NCBI GenBank assembly: GCA_050181915.1
Contig: JBFXCS010000002.1
Location: 62,001-126,000 of the forward strand
Direction: 5' to 3'
DNA length: 64,000 nucleotides
From: JBFXCS01 sp050181915
GTDB taxonomy: Bacteria; Actinomycetota; Thermoleophilia; Miltoncostaeales; Miltoncostaeaceae
This document shows, one piece after another, positions 24,183 through 32,937 of the stretch (the stretch's first letter is position 1; each line of letters opens with the position of its first letter). Below the pieces are notes generated by a model. It had not been told where the DNA came from. It did not search any database and was given only the letters and a program-made list of their open reading frames with translations. A program made the position numbers and the translations under genes.

Positions 24183-25370
24183 TCAGCGGCGCGCCACGAG
24201 CAGCGCGAAGGCCGGCAGGGCCAGCGCCTGGGTGATGACGACGAAGACCTCGACGGCGGTGGCCGAGCGCGCGTAGAGCAGGCCGATCAGCGCGCTGCCG
24301 CCCAGCCACGCCAGGCCGTACACGGCGGCGAACGCACCGTAGGCGGTGCCGCGGCGCCCCGCGGGGACGATGTCGGCGACCGCGGCGCGCATCGTGCTCT
24401 CGTGGACGCCCAGGACGGCCCCCCAGATCAGCGCCCCCGTCCAGATGAGCGGGGGCGCGGTGGAGAGGGACAGGAACGGGACGACGGCCGTCAGCGGCGG
24501 GAGGATCATGAGGCCGCGCAGGCCGATGCGGTCGTAGGAGCGACCGGCCGCGAGCGCGGCGACGGCGGCGGCGCCCATCGCGGCGGCGTAGACGATCGGG
24601 ATCACCGCGCCGGACACGACGTGGCGGACCTGGAGGTGATAGGCGAGCACGGCGAAGGTCGCGAAGCCGGCCATGTTCAGCGTCGTGCAGCCGGCGTAGA
24701 GCCAGAAGCGCAGGGGCAGGCGGGCCGGCGCGGCGGGTTCGCCGGGGTGGTGGGCCCGCTCGTAGGCGCCGGGGTCGGGCGCGGCCCGGCGGAGCCCGCC
24801 CACGGTCGCCATGGCGGCGACCCCGGGGATGAGCAGGAGCGCGAAGCCCCAGCGCAGGTCGCCGGTGACGGCGATGGCGGCGGCGACGAGCAGCGGCCCC
24901 AGCAGCGCTCCGACCTGGTCGAGCGCCTCGTGGATGGCGAAGGCCCTGCCACGTCCGAGCCCGACGCTGGCCTCGGCGAGCATGGTGTCCTTGGACGGCG
25001 AGCGCACCGCCTTGCCGAACCGCTCGGCGATGACCAGCGCCGAGGCGCTCCACAGGGCGTGGGCCAGCGCGAGCAACGGCACCGAGATCATCGTGATCGC
25101 GTAGCCGGCGATGGTCGGCGGCCAGTGCCTGCCGGTGCGGTCCGAGAGCGGGCCGGCGACGAGGCGGAAGAGCAGGGCGACCGCCTCGCCGGCGCCGGTC
25201 ACGAGCCCGACGAGCGCGGCGCCGGCGCCGAGGTCGGCGAGAAGGGGGCCGGTCACGCTGCGGGCCCCCTCGTAGACGACGTCGCCGAGCATGCTGACCA
25301 CGCCGAACGCGAGGACGAAGCGCATCGGCGCGATCCGGTTGGGGCCGGCCGGGACGGGGGCGGCGGCCAT
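24183..25370 (-). CDS. MFS transporter inside the fluoride island
   Basis: 395 residues with about twelve predicted transmembrane segments. The MFS loop 2-3 signature is FRLVAGPLSDRTGRHWP (residues about 68-84), and VAERFGKAVRSPSKDTM-like residues follow helix 4. The closest resemblance is to uncharacterised MFS_1 exporters. The start at 25370 has a GAGGAG ribosome-binding site; a longer reading would need poor start codons. It is divergent from the second riboswitch operon, and its 3' end meets MutS-like 2. Whether it exports anything related to fluoride is unknown. Confidence 0.8.
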   Translation of the reverse strand: MAAAPVPAGPNRIAPMRFVLAFGVVSMLGDVVYEGARSVTGPLLADLGAGAALVGLVTGAGEAVALLFRLVAGPLSDRTGRHWPPTIAGYAITMISVPLLALAHALWSASALVIAERFGKAVRSPSKDTMLAEASVGLGRGRAFAIHEALDQVGALLGPLLVAAAIAVTGDLRWGFALLLIPGVAAMATVGGLRRAAPDPGAYERAHHPGEPAAPARLPLRFWLYAGCTTLNMAGFATFAVLAYHLQVRHVVSGAVIPIVYAAAMGAAAVAALAAGRSYDRIGLRGLMILPPLTAVVPFLSLSTAPPLIWTGALIWGAVLGVHESTMRAAVADIVPAGRRGTAYGAFAAVYGLAWLGGSALIGLLYARSATAVEVFVVITQALALPAFALLVARR

Positions 25371-25473
25371 CGGCGCTCCTCGATCGGGGGGTCGAGGAGT
25401 CATCAGCCGAGCGGCGGTTCGGGCACGAGCGCCCGCCAGAACTCCATCTGGCGCCCGCAAGCTTAGAACGCTG

Positions 25474-25500
25474 TTGACGGATCGCGGCATCGGGTATCGT
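25474..25500 (+). promoter_or_regulatory. Promoter of the fluoride-controlled operon
   Basis: TTGACG (25474-25479), a 15-nt spacer and TATCGT (25495-25500). The expected start near 25507 coincides with the first base of the riboswitch P1 stem. Confidence 0.55.
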
Positions 25501-25507
25501 GTCGGTC

Positions 25508-25601
25508 GTCAGATGAGGCCCTGACGCCCGGTGATGACCGGGTGAACCGCCGCGTTGACGGCTGATGGCTTCTTTCGCGTCTGAGCCTGAGCGAAAGGAG
25601 C
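25508..25601 (+). ncRNA. Fluoride (crcB-motif) riboswitch upstream of the complex I-like/FluC operon
   Basis: P1 is GTCAG/CTGAC (25508-25512, 25521-25525), loop GAGGCC (25515-25520) pairs with GGCTTC (25567-25572), and GTGAACCGCCG plus GGCTGATGGCTTC complete the crcB core. An extra hairpin CCCGG-TGATGA-CCGGG is inserted after P1, within known variability. The switch strand continues as GCTTCTTTCGC (25568-25578) and is complementary over 11 positions (one G-U) to GCGAAAGGAGC (25591-25601), which holds the AAAGGAG ribosome-binding site. This gives a clear translational OFF hairpin that fluoride would disrupt. Confidence 0.9.
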
Positions 25602-25613
25602 GTCGACCGCGCC

Positions 25614-27242
25614 GTGACGCTGGCCGACTGGATGATCCAGGGCCTACAGGTCCTCACGATCGTGGGCTTCGCCCCGCTCGTCAGCGGCGTGATCGCGCGC
25701 GCCGAGGCGATCGTCCAGCAGCGCCGGGGCCCGAGCATCTGGCAGCCCTACCGCGACATCCGCAAGCTGCTGGGCAAGGAGACCGTGCTGCCGGCGCCGG
25801 CCGGTCCGCTGTTCCGCGCCGCGCCGTACGTGAGCTTCGCCGCCTACGCGACGGTGCCGCTGCTGATCCCCGTGCTCACCAGCTACGGGCTGCCGCTCGG
25901 GTACATGGGCGACATCCTCGCCGGCGGACTGATCCTCGGGCTGGGGAGCTTCGTCGTGTCCCTGGCGGCGATCGACAGCGGCAGCCCCTACGCCCAGCTG
26001 GGCTCCAGCCGGCTGCGGACCTTCGGCGCGCTCAACGAGCCCACGGTGATCTTCGTCGTGTTCACCGTGGCGCTGACCACCCACACCGACCTGCCCTACG
26101 TGCTGGGGGAGACGCTGCGCTCGTCGGCCACCGAGGTCGTCCGCCCCAGTCACCTGCTGGTCGTGGCGGCCTTCTTCATGCTGCTGCTCAACGAGACCGG
26201 CCGCATCCCGGTTCAGAGCCACGGCGGCACGCTGGAGTTCGGGATGATCGAGGAGGGGCGCGTCCTGGAGCACTCCGGTCCCGGGCTGGCGTTCCTGCGC
26301 TGGGGATCGAGCGTCAAGCAGCTCACGCTGTTCACGATCTTCCTCAACGTCCTCGTCGCGCCCTGGGGGCTCGCGGCGGACGGGGGCGTCGCACCGGTGC
26401 TGGCCGCGATCGGCCTGCTGCTGGGCAAGGCCGCCGCGCTCGGCGCGGTGATCGTCGTGATCGAGTCGAGCTTCGCGAAGCTGCGCCTCTACAAGATCCC
26501 GGAGTTCACCGTCGCGAGCTTCATGCTCGCCGTGCTCGCCGTCGTGATGTTCCTGTTCGGCCCGGACTTCGGCGACGCGCAGTTCACGGTCTTCGGCGCG
26601 TTCGCGACGGTGACGGCCGTCGCGGTGCTGCTGGCCGAGTACGGGATGCTGCGCTCGCAGGACGTCTGGGAGCAGCTTCACCTGTACTCGATCGGGTCGC
26701 TGATGGTGGCGGCGCTGGCCATCGCCACCGCGGCCGACGGGCGCGCCGGTGGCGAGCTGTACGTCCTCGGCGCCGTCACGATCGCGCTGAAGGCGGTGCT
26801 GTTCCCGCTGGGCATCCGCTTCGTGCTGCGCAACCTCGAGGCCGACGCGCGCGTGCCCAGCGCGATCGGCGTGCCGAGCTCGATCCTGCTCGCCATCGTG
26901 CTCTCGGCGTTCGCCTTCGTGGCGCTGCGGGGCGTGGAGATCGGCGGCGAGGCGGCCCTGCCGCTGTCGGCGCTGCCGGTGGCGGTCGCGGGCGTGCTGG
27001 TGGCCTTCCTGCTCATGGTGCTGCGCCCCTACGCGCCCTCGCAGCTGCTGGGCTTCCTCGTGCTGGAGAACGCGGTGTCGGTCGGCAGCCTGGTGATCGC
27101 GCCCGGGCTGCCGCTGATCCTCGCGCTGCTGCTGCTCTTCGACGTGCTCGTCGGCGTGCTGGTCTTCGTCGTCCTCGTGCAGTACCTGGCCGTGGAGCGC
27201 ACCGCGGTCCGCACCGACGTCCTGGACCGGCTGACCGGATGA
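25614..27242 (+). CDS. HyfC/NuoH-like plus HyfE/NuoK-like fused membrane subunit
   Basis: 542 residues. Residues 1 to about 320 are a NuoH/HyfC subunit: VIARAEAIVQQRRGPSIWQP, then NETGRIPVQSHGGTLEFGM and EEGRVLEHSGPGLAFLRWG, which are the conserved quinone-chamber loop motifs. Residues from about 325 onward are a HyfE-like segment of short hydrophobic helices (VTAVAVLLAEYGMLRSQDVWEQL and following). In formate hydrogenlyase systems these are separate genes, so this is a fusion. It is the first gene of the fluoride-controlled operon; GTG at 25614 lies 13 nt after AAAGGAG. Overlaps the next gene by ATGA. Confidence 0.85.
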   Translation: MTLADWMIQGLQVLTIVGFAPLVSGVIARAEAIVQQRRGPSIWQPYRDIRKLLGKETVLPAPAGPLFRAAPYVSFAAYATVPLLIPVLTSYGLPLGYMGDILAGGLILGLGSFVVSLAAIDSGSPYAQLGSSRLRTFGALNEPTVIFVVFTVALTTHTDLPYVLGETLRSSATEVVRPSHLLVVAAFFMLLLNETGRIPVQSHGGTLEFGMIEEGRVLEHSGPGLAFLRWGSSVKQLTLFTIFLNVLVAPWGLAADGGVAPVLAAIGLLLGKAAALGAVIVVIESSFAKLRLYKIPEFTVASFMLAVLAVVMFLFGPDFGDAQFTVFGAFATVTAVAVLLAEYGMLRSQDVWEQLHLYSIGSLMVAALAIATAADGRAGGELYVLGAVTIALKAVLFPLGIRFVLRNLEADARVPSAIGVPSSILLAIVLSAFAFVALRGVEIGGEAALPLSALPVAVAGVLVAFLLMVLRPYAPSQLLGFLVLENAVSVGSLVIAPGLPLILALLLLFDVLVGVLVFVVLVQYLAVERTAVRTDVLDRLTG

Positions 27243-28705
27243 GCTGGGCCCTCGTCGCCATCTTCGCCGTGCCGCCGGCCGCCGCGGCCCTGTCGTTCCT
27301 CGACGGCTGGCGTTCGGCCCGCACCACCACCCTGGTCGCCGGGCTGGCGACGCTGGGCCTGGCGGTGGCGCTGGCGGTCGACGTGGCCGGCGACCGCACC
27401 CTGGACGCCGCGGGCGGCTGGCTGCGCCTCGACGCGCTCGGCGCCGTGTTCCTGGCGGCGACGGGCCTGCTCTACGCCATGGCCGCCGTGTTCTCGATGG
27501 GGTACTTCGCCGGGCACGAGCACGAGCACGGGTTCCCGGCCTACGCGCGCCGCTACTACGCGCTGCTCAACCTCTTCGGCTGGACGATGGTGGCCGTACC
27601 GCTGGCGGCCGACTTCGGCACCCTCTGGGTGGCGGTCGAGCTGACGACGATCATCTCGGCGCTGCTGGTGGCGATCGATCGCACCGACGCCGCGCTGGAG
27701 GCCTCGTGGAAGTACGTGCTGATCGCCTCGAGCGGCCTGGGGATCGCGCTGCTGGCCATCATCTTCCTCTACGCCACCGGCACGACGGCGTTCGGAGACG
27801 CCTACGTACCCCGCTTCGAGGGGTTCTTCGCCCACGCCGACGCGCTCTCGGACGACACCGTGCGCCTGGCCTTCGTGCTGGCCATGGTCGGCTTCGGCAC
27901 CAAGGCCGGGTTCGTCCCGACGCACACCTGGCTGCCCGACGCGCACAGCGAGGCGCCCGCGCCGGTGTCCTCGATGCTGTCCGGGGCGCTGCTGGCCGGG
28001 GCCTTCTACGCGGTGCTGCGCTTCTTCCAGGTCTCCGTGGCGGCCGGAGACCGCGCCTTCGCCGAGCACGTCCTGACCGTGCTCGGCGCGCTGTCGCTCG
28101 TCGTCGCCGGCCTGTTCGTCCTGCGCCAGTCCAACTTCAAGCGGCTGCTGGCCTACTCGTCCATCGAGCACATGGGCGTCATCGCGATCGGCGTCGGCTT
28201 CGGCGCGCCGCTGGCGGTGGCCGGGGCGCTGCTGCACGTCATCACCCACGCCGCGGCCAAGGGGCTGGCGTTCCTGGGCTCCGGTTCGCTGCTGCGCCGC
28301 TTCGACACCAAGGAGGTCGACGGCGTCACCGGCGCAGCCGCGGTCATGCCCTGCAGCGGACCGATGTTCCTCGCGGCGATCGTCGCGCTCTGCGGCCTGC
28401 CCGTCTCGGGCGTGTTCCGCAGCGAGTTCCAGATCGTCTCGGGCGGCTTCGCCGCCGACGGCTACATCGGCGTGGCGCTGCTGCTCGTGTTCGTCAACGT
28501 CGCCTTCTTCGGCCTGATGTGGCACGCCGCGCGGATGGTGCTGACCCCGGCCGACGGCGCGACGGCGCGCGGCGAGGTCAGCCCCTGGATGGTGGCCGGC
28601 ATGGCCGGCTGCCTGATCGTGCTCATCGCCCTCGGGGTGCACCTGCCCGGCCGCCTGTCCGAGCTGCTCGACGGGGCCGTGACCCTCCTCCACGCGCCGG
28701 CATGA
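27239..28705 (+). CDS. HyfF/NuoL-like antiporter-type membrane subunit
   Basis: 488 residues with about 14 transmembrane segments. The ion-translocation residues of complex I antiporter-like subunits are kept: glutamate in LWVAVELTTIISALL (helix 5), lysine in VGFGTKAGFVPTHTWLPDAH (helix 7), and histidine/lysine in HVITHAAAKGLAFLGSG (helix 8). DAHSEAPAPVSSMLSG is the typical loop. The subunit should therefore still be able to move protons or sodium. Start overlaps the preceding gene, and the stop overlaps the next one, both by four bases. Confidence 0.88.
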   Translation: MSWALVAIFAVPPAAAALSFLDGWRSARTTTLVAGLATLGLAVALAVDVAGDRTLDAAGGWLRLDALGAVFLAATGLLYAMAAVFSMGYFAGHEHEHGFPAYARRYYALLNLFGWTMVAVPLAADFGTLWVAVELTTIISALLVAIDRTDAALEASWKYVLIASSGLGIALLAIIFLYATGTTAFGDAYVPRFEGFFAHADALSDDTVRLAFVLAMVGFGTKAGFVPTHTWLPDAHSEAPAPVSSMLSGALLAGAFYAVLRFFQVSVAAGDRAFAEHVLTVLGALSLVVAGLFVLRQSNFKRLLAYSSIEHMGVIAIGVGFGAPLAVAGALLHVITHAAAKGLAFLGSGSLLRRFDTKEVDGVTGAAAVMPCSGPMFLAAIVALCGLPVSGVFRSEFQIVSGGFAADGYIGVALLLVFVNVAFFGLMWHAARMVLTPADGATARGEVSPWMVAGMAGCLIVLIALGVHLPGRLSELLDGAVTLLHAPA

Positions 28706-30204
28706 CCACCGAGTCCGAGACCACGCTGTCCCCCGATCCGCCGCGCTGGCTGCCCCGCGACCTCCACGGCACGGTGGAGCGCGGGGCGCCCGGCGAGGTG
28801 CGCATCGCGGTCGGCCCGGGCGGCTTCGGGACCGCGCTGCGGGTGCTGCACCGCGCCGGCGCGCGTTTCGTGACCATGCTGACGGCCACGCGCCCGGAGC
28901 GCTCGCTCGTCGCCATCGTCGCGCTGCGCGGCGCGCTCGTGGTCGTGCGCACGCCGCTGATCGACGGCGCGCCCGTCCACCACGACGCGATCGCCGCATG
29001 GTGGCCGGCCGCGCGGTGGGCCGAGCGAGAGCTCGTCGAGCGGGGCGAGCTGGTGCCCATGCAGCCGCTGGACGGGCCGTCGCTGACCCGCCCCGACGCG
29101 GCTCGGCTCGACCGGCGGCTGCACGGCCTGGACGCCTTCGCGATCCCCTACGGGCCGATCCGCTCCGGCGTCTTCGAGGCGATCCAGTTCCTCATCGAGA
29201 GCGGCGGCGAGGACGTCCCGCGGCTGGAGACCCGGCCCTTCTTCAAGCACCGGGGCCTGGAGTCGCGCTTCGCCGGCCTGGAGGCCGATCGAGCCGTCCA
29301 CGTCGCCGAGCGCGTCGCCGGCATCGCCGGCGTGGCGCACGCCGCCGCCTACTGCGGCGCGGTCGAGCGCGCGCTGAGCGTCGAGCCGCCGCCGCGCGCG
29401 CAGCGCTGGCGGGCGGTGCTGGCCGAGCTGGAGCGACTCGCCAACCACCTCGACGTGATCGCCAAGCAGGCCGAGACCACAGCGCTGTCGGTCGGGCAGG
29501 CCCGCTTCCAGATCCTCAAGGAGCGCGTCCTGCGCCTGCAGGCGCAGCTGACAGGCAGCCGCTTCGCCCGCGGCATGCTCGTGCCCGGCGGCGTCCACGC
29601 CGAGGGCGCGCTCGGACCGGACCCGCTGCGGGAGGCGGTGGCCGGGCTGGAGTCCGATCTGCGCCGGGACCGGCGCATGTTCCTCGGCACGAGCTCGATG
29701 ACCGACCGCCTGATCGGCAGCGGGCGCCTCGACCGCCGCACGGTCGAGGAGTACGGCGCCGTCGGGCCGCTGGCCCGCGGCTCGGGGCTGTCCACCGACG
29801 CCCGCCACGAGCGCCCCTACGGCGACTACCGGCGCCTCGGCGTGCAGGTCAGGACCGCACGGGACGGCGACGCGATGGCCCGCGTCGAGGTGCGCTTCGC
29901 CGAGATGACCGAGTCGCTGCACATCATCCGCCAGGCCGTCGAGCGCCTGCGCCGCCGCGACGGCGAGCTCCGCGCCGCCCTGCCGGCGGGGTCGGGCTTC
30001 GGATTGGGCTGGGCGGAGGCGCCGCAGGGTGAGGTGCTCTACCGCGTCGAGCTGCGGCACGGCATCGTCACGCGGGTCCACGTCGCCTCGCCGTCGCTGC
30101 GCAACTGGGCGCTGTTCGACCACGCCTTCCCGAAGGACGTGCTCACCGACTTCGCGTTCATCGAGCACAGCTTCGGCCTGACGCCCGCGGGAGCCGATCG
30201 CTGA
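28702..30204 (+). CDS. HyfG/NuoC-NuoD-like large subunit without NiFe ligands
   Basis: 500 residues. The N-terminus is NuoC-like (about residues 25-110) and the rest resembles the NiFe-hydrogenase large subunit / NuoD. The L1 motif that should read R-x-C-G-x-C is ERVAGIAGVAH at residues 203-213, with alanines at 206 and 209 in place of both cysteines. The C-terminal DPC-x2-C motif is also absent; the protein ends ...FIEHSFGLTPAGADR. No NiFe cofactor can be bound. Conserved family residues around it (NHLDVIAKQAE, GGVHAEG) are intact, so it is a diverged family member rather than a broken gene. It may now act as a structural or quinone-handling subunit. Confidence 0.85.
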   Translation: MTTESETTLSPDPPRWLPRDLHGTVERGAPGEVRIAVGPGGFGTALRVLHRAGARFVTMLTATRPERSLVAIVALRGALVVVRTPLIDGAPVHHDAIAAWWPAARWAERELVERGELVPMQPLDGPSLTRPDAARLDRRLHGLDAFAIPYGPIRSGVFEAIQFLIESGGEDVPRLETRPFFKHRGLESRFAGLEADRAVHVAERVAGIAGVAHAAAYCGAVERALSVEPPPRAQRWRAVLAELERLANHLDVIAKQAETTALSVGQARFQILKERVLRLQAQLTGSRFARGMLVPGGVHAEGALGPDPLREAVAGLESDLRRDRRMFLGTSSMTDRLIGSGRLDRRTVEEYGAVGPLARGSGLSTDARHERPYGDYRRLGVQVRTARDGDAMARVEVRFAEMTESLHIIRQAVERLRRRDGELRAALPAGSGFGLGWAEAPQGEVLYRVELRHGIVTRVHVASPSLRNWALFDHAFPKDVLTDFAFIEHSFGLTPAGADR

Positions 30205-30980
30205 TGCTCGAATGGTTCCTGCGCGGGCTGGGCCGCAGGCGCGTCACGAGCCGCTACCCCGCCGAGCCGGAGCGGCCACCGGCCGGCTTCCAGGGTCGCG
30301 TCGAGGTGCTGCGCGCCGGCGACGCCCCGCGCGCGATCGCGCGGACCTGCCCCACCGGCGCGATCGCGGTCGACGATCGGGGGACGGTGTCGCTGGATCG
30401 CGGGCGCTGCATCCTGTGCGGGGCCTGCGTGCGCGCCGCCCCGGACCGCTTCGCGTTCGGCGCGACCTACGAGACCGCCGCGCGGCGGCGGTCGGCGCTG
30501 GTGGCCGGGGCCGGAGCCGGAGAGGAGGACGTGGAGCCGCTGCGCCGCACGCTCGCGGATCAGGTCCGCGGGCTGCGGCGCAGCGTCCACCTGCGCCACG
30601 TCGACGCCGGCTCCGACGGCGCCGAGGAATGGGAGATCGCCGCGCTGGCCAACCCCTTCTACGACGTCCAGCGGCTGGGCCTCTTCTTCACCGCCTCGCC
30701 GCGCCACGCCGACGTGCTGCTGGTCACCGGAGGGGTGACCGCCGCGATGCGGCGGCCGCTGGAGCGCACCTGGCAGGTGATGCCCGAGCCCAAGGCGGTG
30801 GTGGCGGTCGGCACCGACGCCTGCTCGGGCGGCCTGGCCGCCGACGGGGCCACGCTCGGCGGCGTCGACGCGCTGCTGCCCGTCGACGTCTACGTCCCCG
30901 GGTCTCCGCCCTCGCCGATCGCGATCCTCCACGGCATCCTGCTGGCGGTCGGCGTCCTGCAGGAGGACCGGCCGCGATGA
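30204..30980 (+). CDS. Fused HyfH-like ferredoxin and HyfI/NuoB-like subunit lacking the N2 ligands
   Basis: 258 residues. The N-terminal part has one complete [4Fe-4S] ligand set: C49 (TCPTGAI) with C69, C72 and C75 (CILCGAC); the first CxxCxxC of a normal two-cluster ferredoxin is missing. From about residue 130 it is NuoB/HyfI-like (PRHADVLLVTGGV, PEPKAVVAVG). The expected GSCNGCE motif reads GSDGAEE (137-142) and the PGCPP motif reads PGSPP (S234); only C207 in ACSGG remains. The proximal cluster, essential for electron transfer in complex I and hydrogenases, cannot form normally. It begins on the last base of the preceding stop codon (TGATG). Confidence 0.85.
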   Translation: MLEWFLRGLGRRRVTSRYPAEPERPPAGFQGRVEVLRAGDAPRAIARTCPTGAIAVDDRGTVSLDRGRCILCGACVRAAPDRFAFGATYETAARRRSALVAGAGAGEEDVEPLRRTLADQVRGLRRSVHLRHVDAGSDGAEEWEIAALANPFYDVQRLGLFFTASPRHADVLLVTGGVTAAMRRPLERTWQVMPEPKAVVAVGTDACSGGLAADGATLGGVDALLPVDVYVPGSPPSPIAILHGILLAVGVLQEDRPR

Positions 30981-32932
30981 GCGCCGTCTACGCCGCCGCC
31001 ATGATCGCGCTGGTCGCCGGCGTCGCGGCGTCGCCGGTGGCGGCGCGCCCGGCCGCGCTGCTGTCGGCGGCCGGGTGCGTCGCGCTGATCGTGGTGGGCA
31101 TCGACGCCGCGCTGGGCGGCGGCGCGGACGTCGGGCTCGGCGGCTGGCTGGGCTTCGGCGGCAGCGCCCTGCGCGCCGACGGGCTGGCCGGCATCTTCCT
31201 GGCGCTGACCGGCGTGACCGGGGGAGCCGTCTCGCTGGCGCACGCCGAGCTCTCCCCCGGGCGCCGGCTCACCTGCCTGCACGCCACCCTGGTGCTGTTC
31301 GTCGCCGCGGCGATCGGCGCCACCAACGGCTTCGCGTTCTTCCTGGCCTGGGAGCTGCTGACCGTCTGCATCTTCCTGCTGGCCACGGCCGACGCCGGCC
31401 GTCCCGGCGCGCTGACCGCCGGCTACCTCGCCGGCGGGCTGACGAAGGTCGGCGGGGCCGCCCTGCTGGCCGCTTTCGGGCTGCTCTACGCGCGCACCGG
31501 CAGCTTCGACCTCGACGCCTGGGCCGACGCCGGGGCGCACCTGGGCACCGGGACGCGCGACGCCCTGTTCGTGCTGCTGGTCGTCGCCTTCGGCACCAAG
31601 GTCGGCATCCTCCCGCTGCAGGGCGCGCTGCCCGCCGGCTACGGCGCGGCCCCGCGGCTCGGCGCGGCCAGCCTCTCGGTCGCGCTGTGCGCCGGCTTCT
31701 ACGGCCTGTGGCGCTTCGTCCTGGAGACGCTCGCCCCGGCGACCCTCTGGTGGGCCGACGCGCTGCTCGTCGCGGGCGCCGTCACCGGGTTCGCCGGCAT
31801 CCTGTACGCCCTCACCCAGGACGACCTGCGCCGCTTCCTCGGGTTCTCCACCGTCGAGCACGCCGGCATCGCCCTGGTCGGCTTCGCCGTCGCGCTGCTC
31901 GGCCAGGCCGCCCACGACCGCCGGCTGGCCGCCGCCGGCCTGCTCGCGGCGACCCTCCACGTCGTCGCCCACGGGCTGGCCAAGACCCTCGCCCTGCTGG
32001 CCGTCGACCGTGCGCACGAGGCGACCGGGCAGCGCACGATGGACGGCCTCGGCGGCCTCGGCTCCCGGCTGCGCCCGTCGTCGCTGGCGCTCGGCGCGGC
32101 CTCCCTCACCCTCGCGGCCATCCCGCCCCTGGGCGGCTTCGTGAGCGAGTGGTTCATCTTCGAGGCGCTGCTGCAGGGCTTTCGCGCCCCCACCCTTCTG
32201 GCCCGGCTGCTCTGCGCCCTGGCCGCGGCCGCCCTCGCCTTCACCGCGGGGCTCGGGCTGCTGGCCTTCGCCAAGCTGCTCGGCTTCACGACCCTGGGGC
32301 CGGCTCGCGACGCCACCGCGAGGGCCGCCCGCGAACCGGGCACCGCGGTGGCGGTGAGCGCCCTGCTCGTCGTCGTCGTGCTCCTCGGGACGGTCGCCCC
32401 GTGGGAGATCCACCTGCTCGGCGGCGGGCTGCGCGACGCGCTGGGGTTCGACCCCTCCGACGCCGTCGTGAGCCATCCGCTGGTCCTCGGCCCCGTGTTC
32501 GGCGACTTCTCGGTCCTCGCCCCGACCTGGCTGTCGATCGTGCTGCCCGCGTACGGACTGCTCGCCGCCGGGTTCGTCCTGGCGCGCAACCGCCGGCCGG
32601 TGCGACGCGCACCGGTCTGGGTCACCGGCAGCGACGCGGACCTCGTGCGCGTCCAGTACCGCCCGTCGGCGTACTCCAACCCGATCCGCGTCGTGCTGCG
32701 CGGGATCCTCGGCTACCGCAGCGCGACGACCGCGGAGGACGACGGCACGCTGCTGCTCCGCACGCGCGTCGTGCTCGCCGTCGACCGCTTCCTCTACGCG
32801 CCGCTGGCGCGCCTCGCGCTGTCCACGGCGCAGCTGGCGCGGCGCTCGCAGTCCGGGCGCCTGAGCGACTACCTGCTCTACATGCTCGCCGCGCTGATCG
32901 TCCTGCTCGCCCTGATCCCGACCCTCCACTGA
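30977..32932 (+). CDS. HyfB/NuoL-like antiporter-type membrane subunit
   Basis: 651 residues with about 15 transmembrane helices. Ion-path residues are present: glutamate in FFLAWELLTVCIFLL, lysine in VVAFGTKVGILPLQGALP and lysine in VVAHGLAKTLALLAV. A long C-terminal extension (GSDADLVRVQYRPSAYSNPIR to the final hydrophobic anchor LYMLAALIVLLALIPTLH) matches the HyfB/HycC lateral-helix region. Together with the HyfC-E, HyfF, HyfG and HyfH-I genes it makes a compact five-gene complex. Overlaps the upstream gene by ATGA. Confidence 0.88.
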   Translation: MSAVYAAAMIALVAGVAASPVAARPAALLSAAGCVALIVVGIDAALGGGADVGLGGWLGFGGSALRADGLAGIFLALTGVTGGAVSLAHAELSPGRRLTCLHATLVLFVAAAIGATNGFAFFLAWELLTVCIFLLATADAGRPGALTAGYLAGGLTKVGGAALLAAFGLLYARTGSFDLDAWADAGAHLGTGTRDALFVLLVVAFGTKVGILPLQGALPAGYGAAPRLGAASLSVALCAGFYGLWRFVLETLAPATLWWADALLVAGAVTGFAGILYALTQDDLRRFLGFSTVEHAGIALVGFAVALLGQAAHDRRLAAAGLLAATLHVVAHGLAKTLALLAVDRAHEATGQRTMDGLGGLGSRLRPSSLALGAASLTLAAIPPLGGFVSEWFIFEALLQGFRAPTLLARLLCALAAAALAFTAGLGLLAFAKLLGFTTLGPARDATARAAREPGTAVAVSALLVVVVLLGTVAPWEIHLLGGGLRDALGFDPSDAVVSHPLVLGPVFGDFSVLAPTWLSIVLPAYGLLAAGFVLARNRRPVRRAPVWVTGSDADLVRVQYRPSAYSNPIRVVLRGILGYRSATTAEDDGTLLLRTRVVLAVDRFLYAPLARLALSTAQLARRSQSGRLSDYLLYMLAALIVLLALIPTLH

Positions 32933-32937
32933 CGACC

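Noticed and set aside
25565..25614. ATG at 25565 as start of the first operon gene
   Set aside because: It lies in another frame, inside the riboswitch; the HyfC frame begins at GTG 25614.
28702..30204. A group 4 NiFe hydrogenase large subunit
   Set aside because: All four NiFe cysteine ligands are missing, so hydrogenase activity is not supported even though the operon resembles formate hydrogenlyase.
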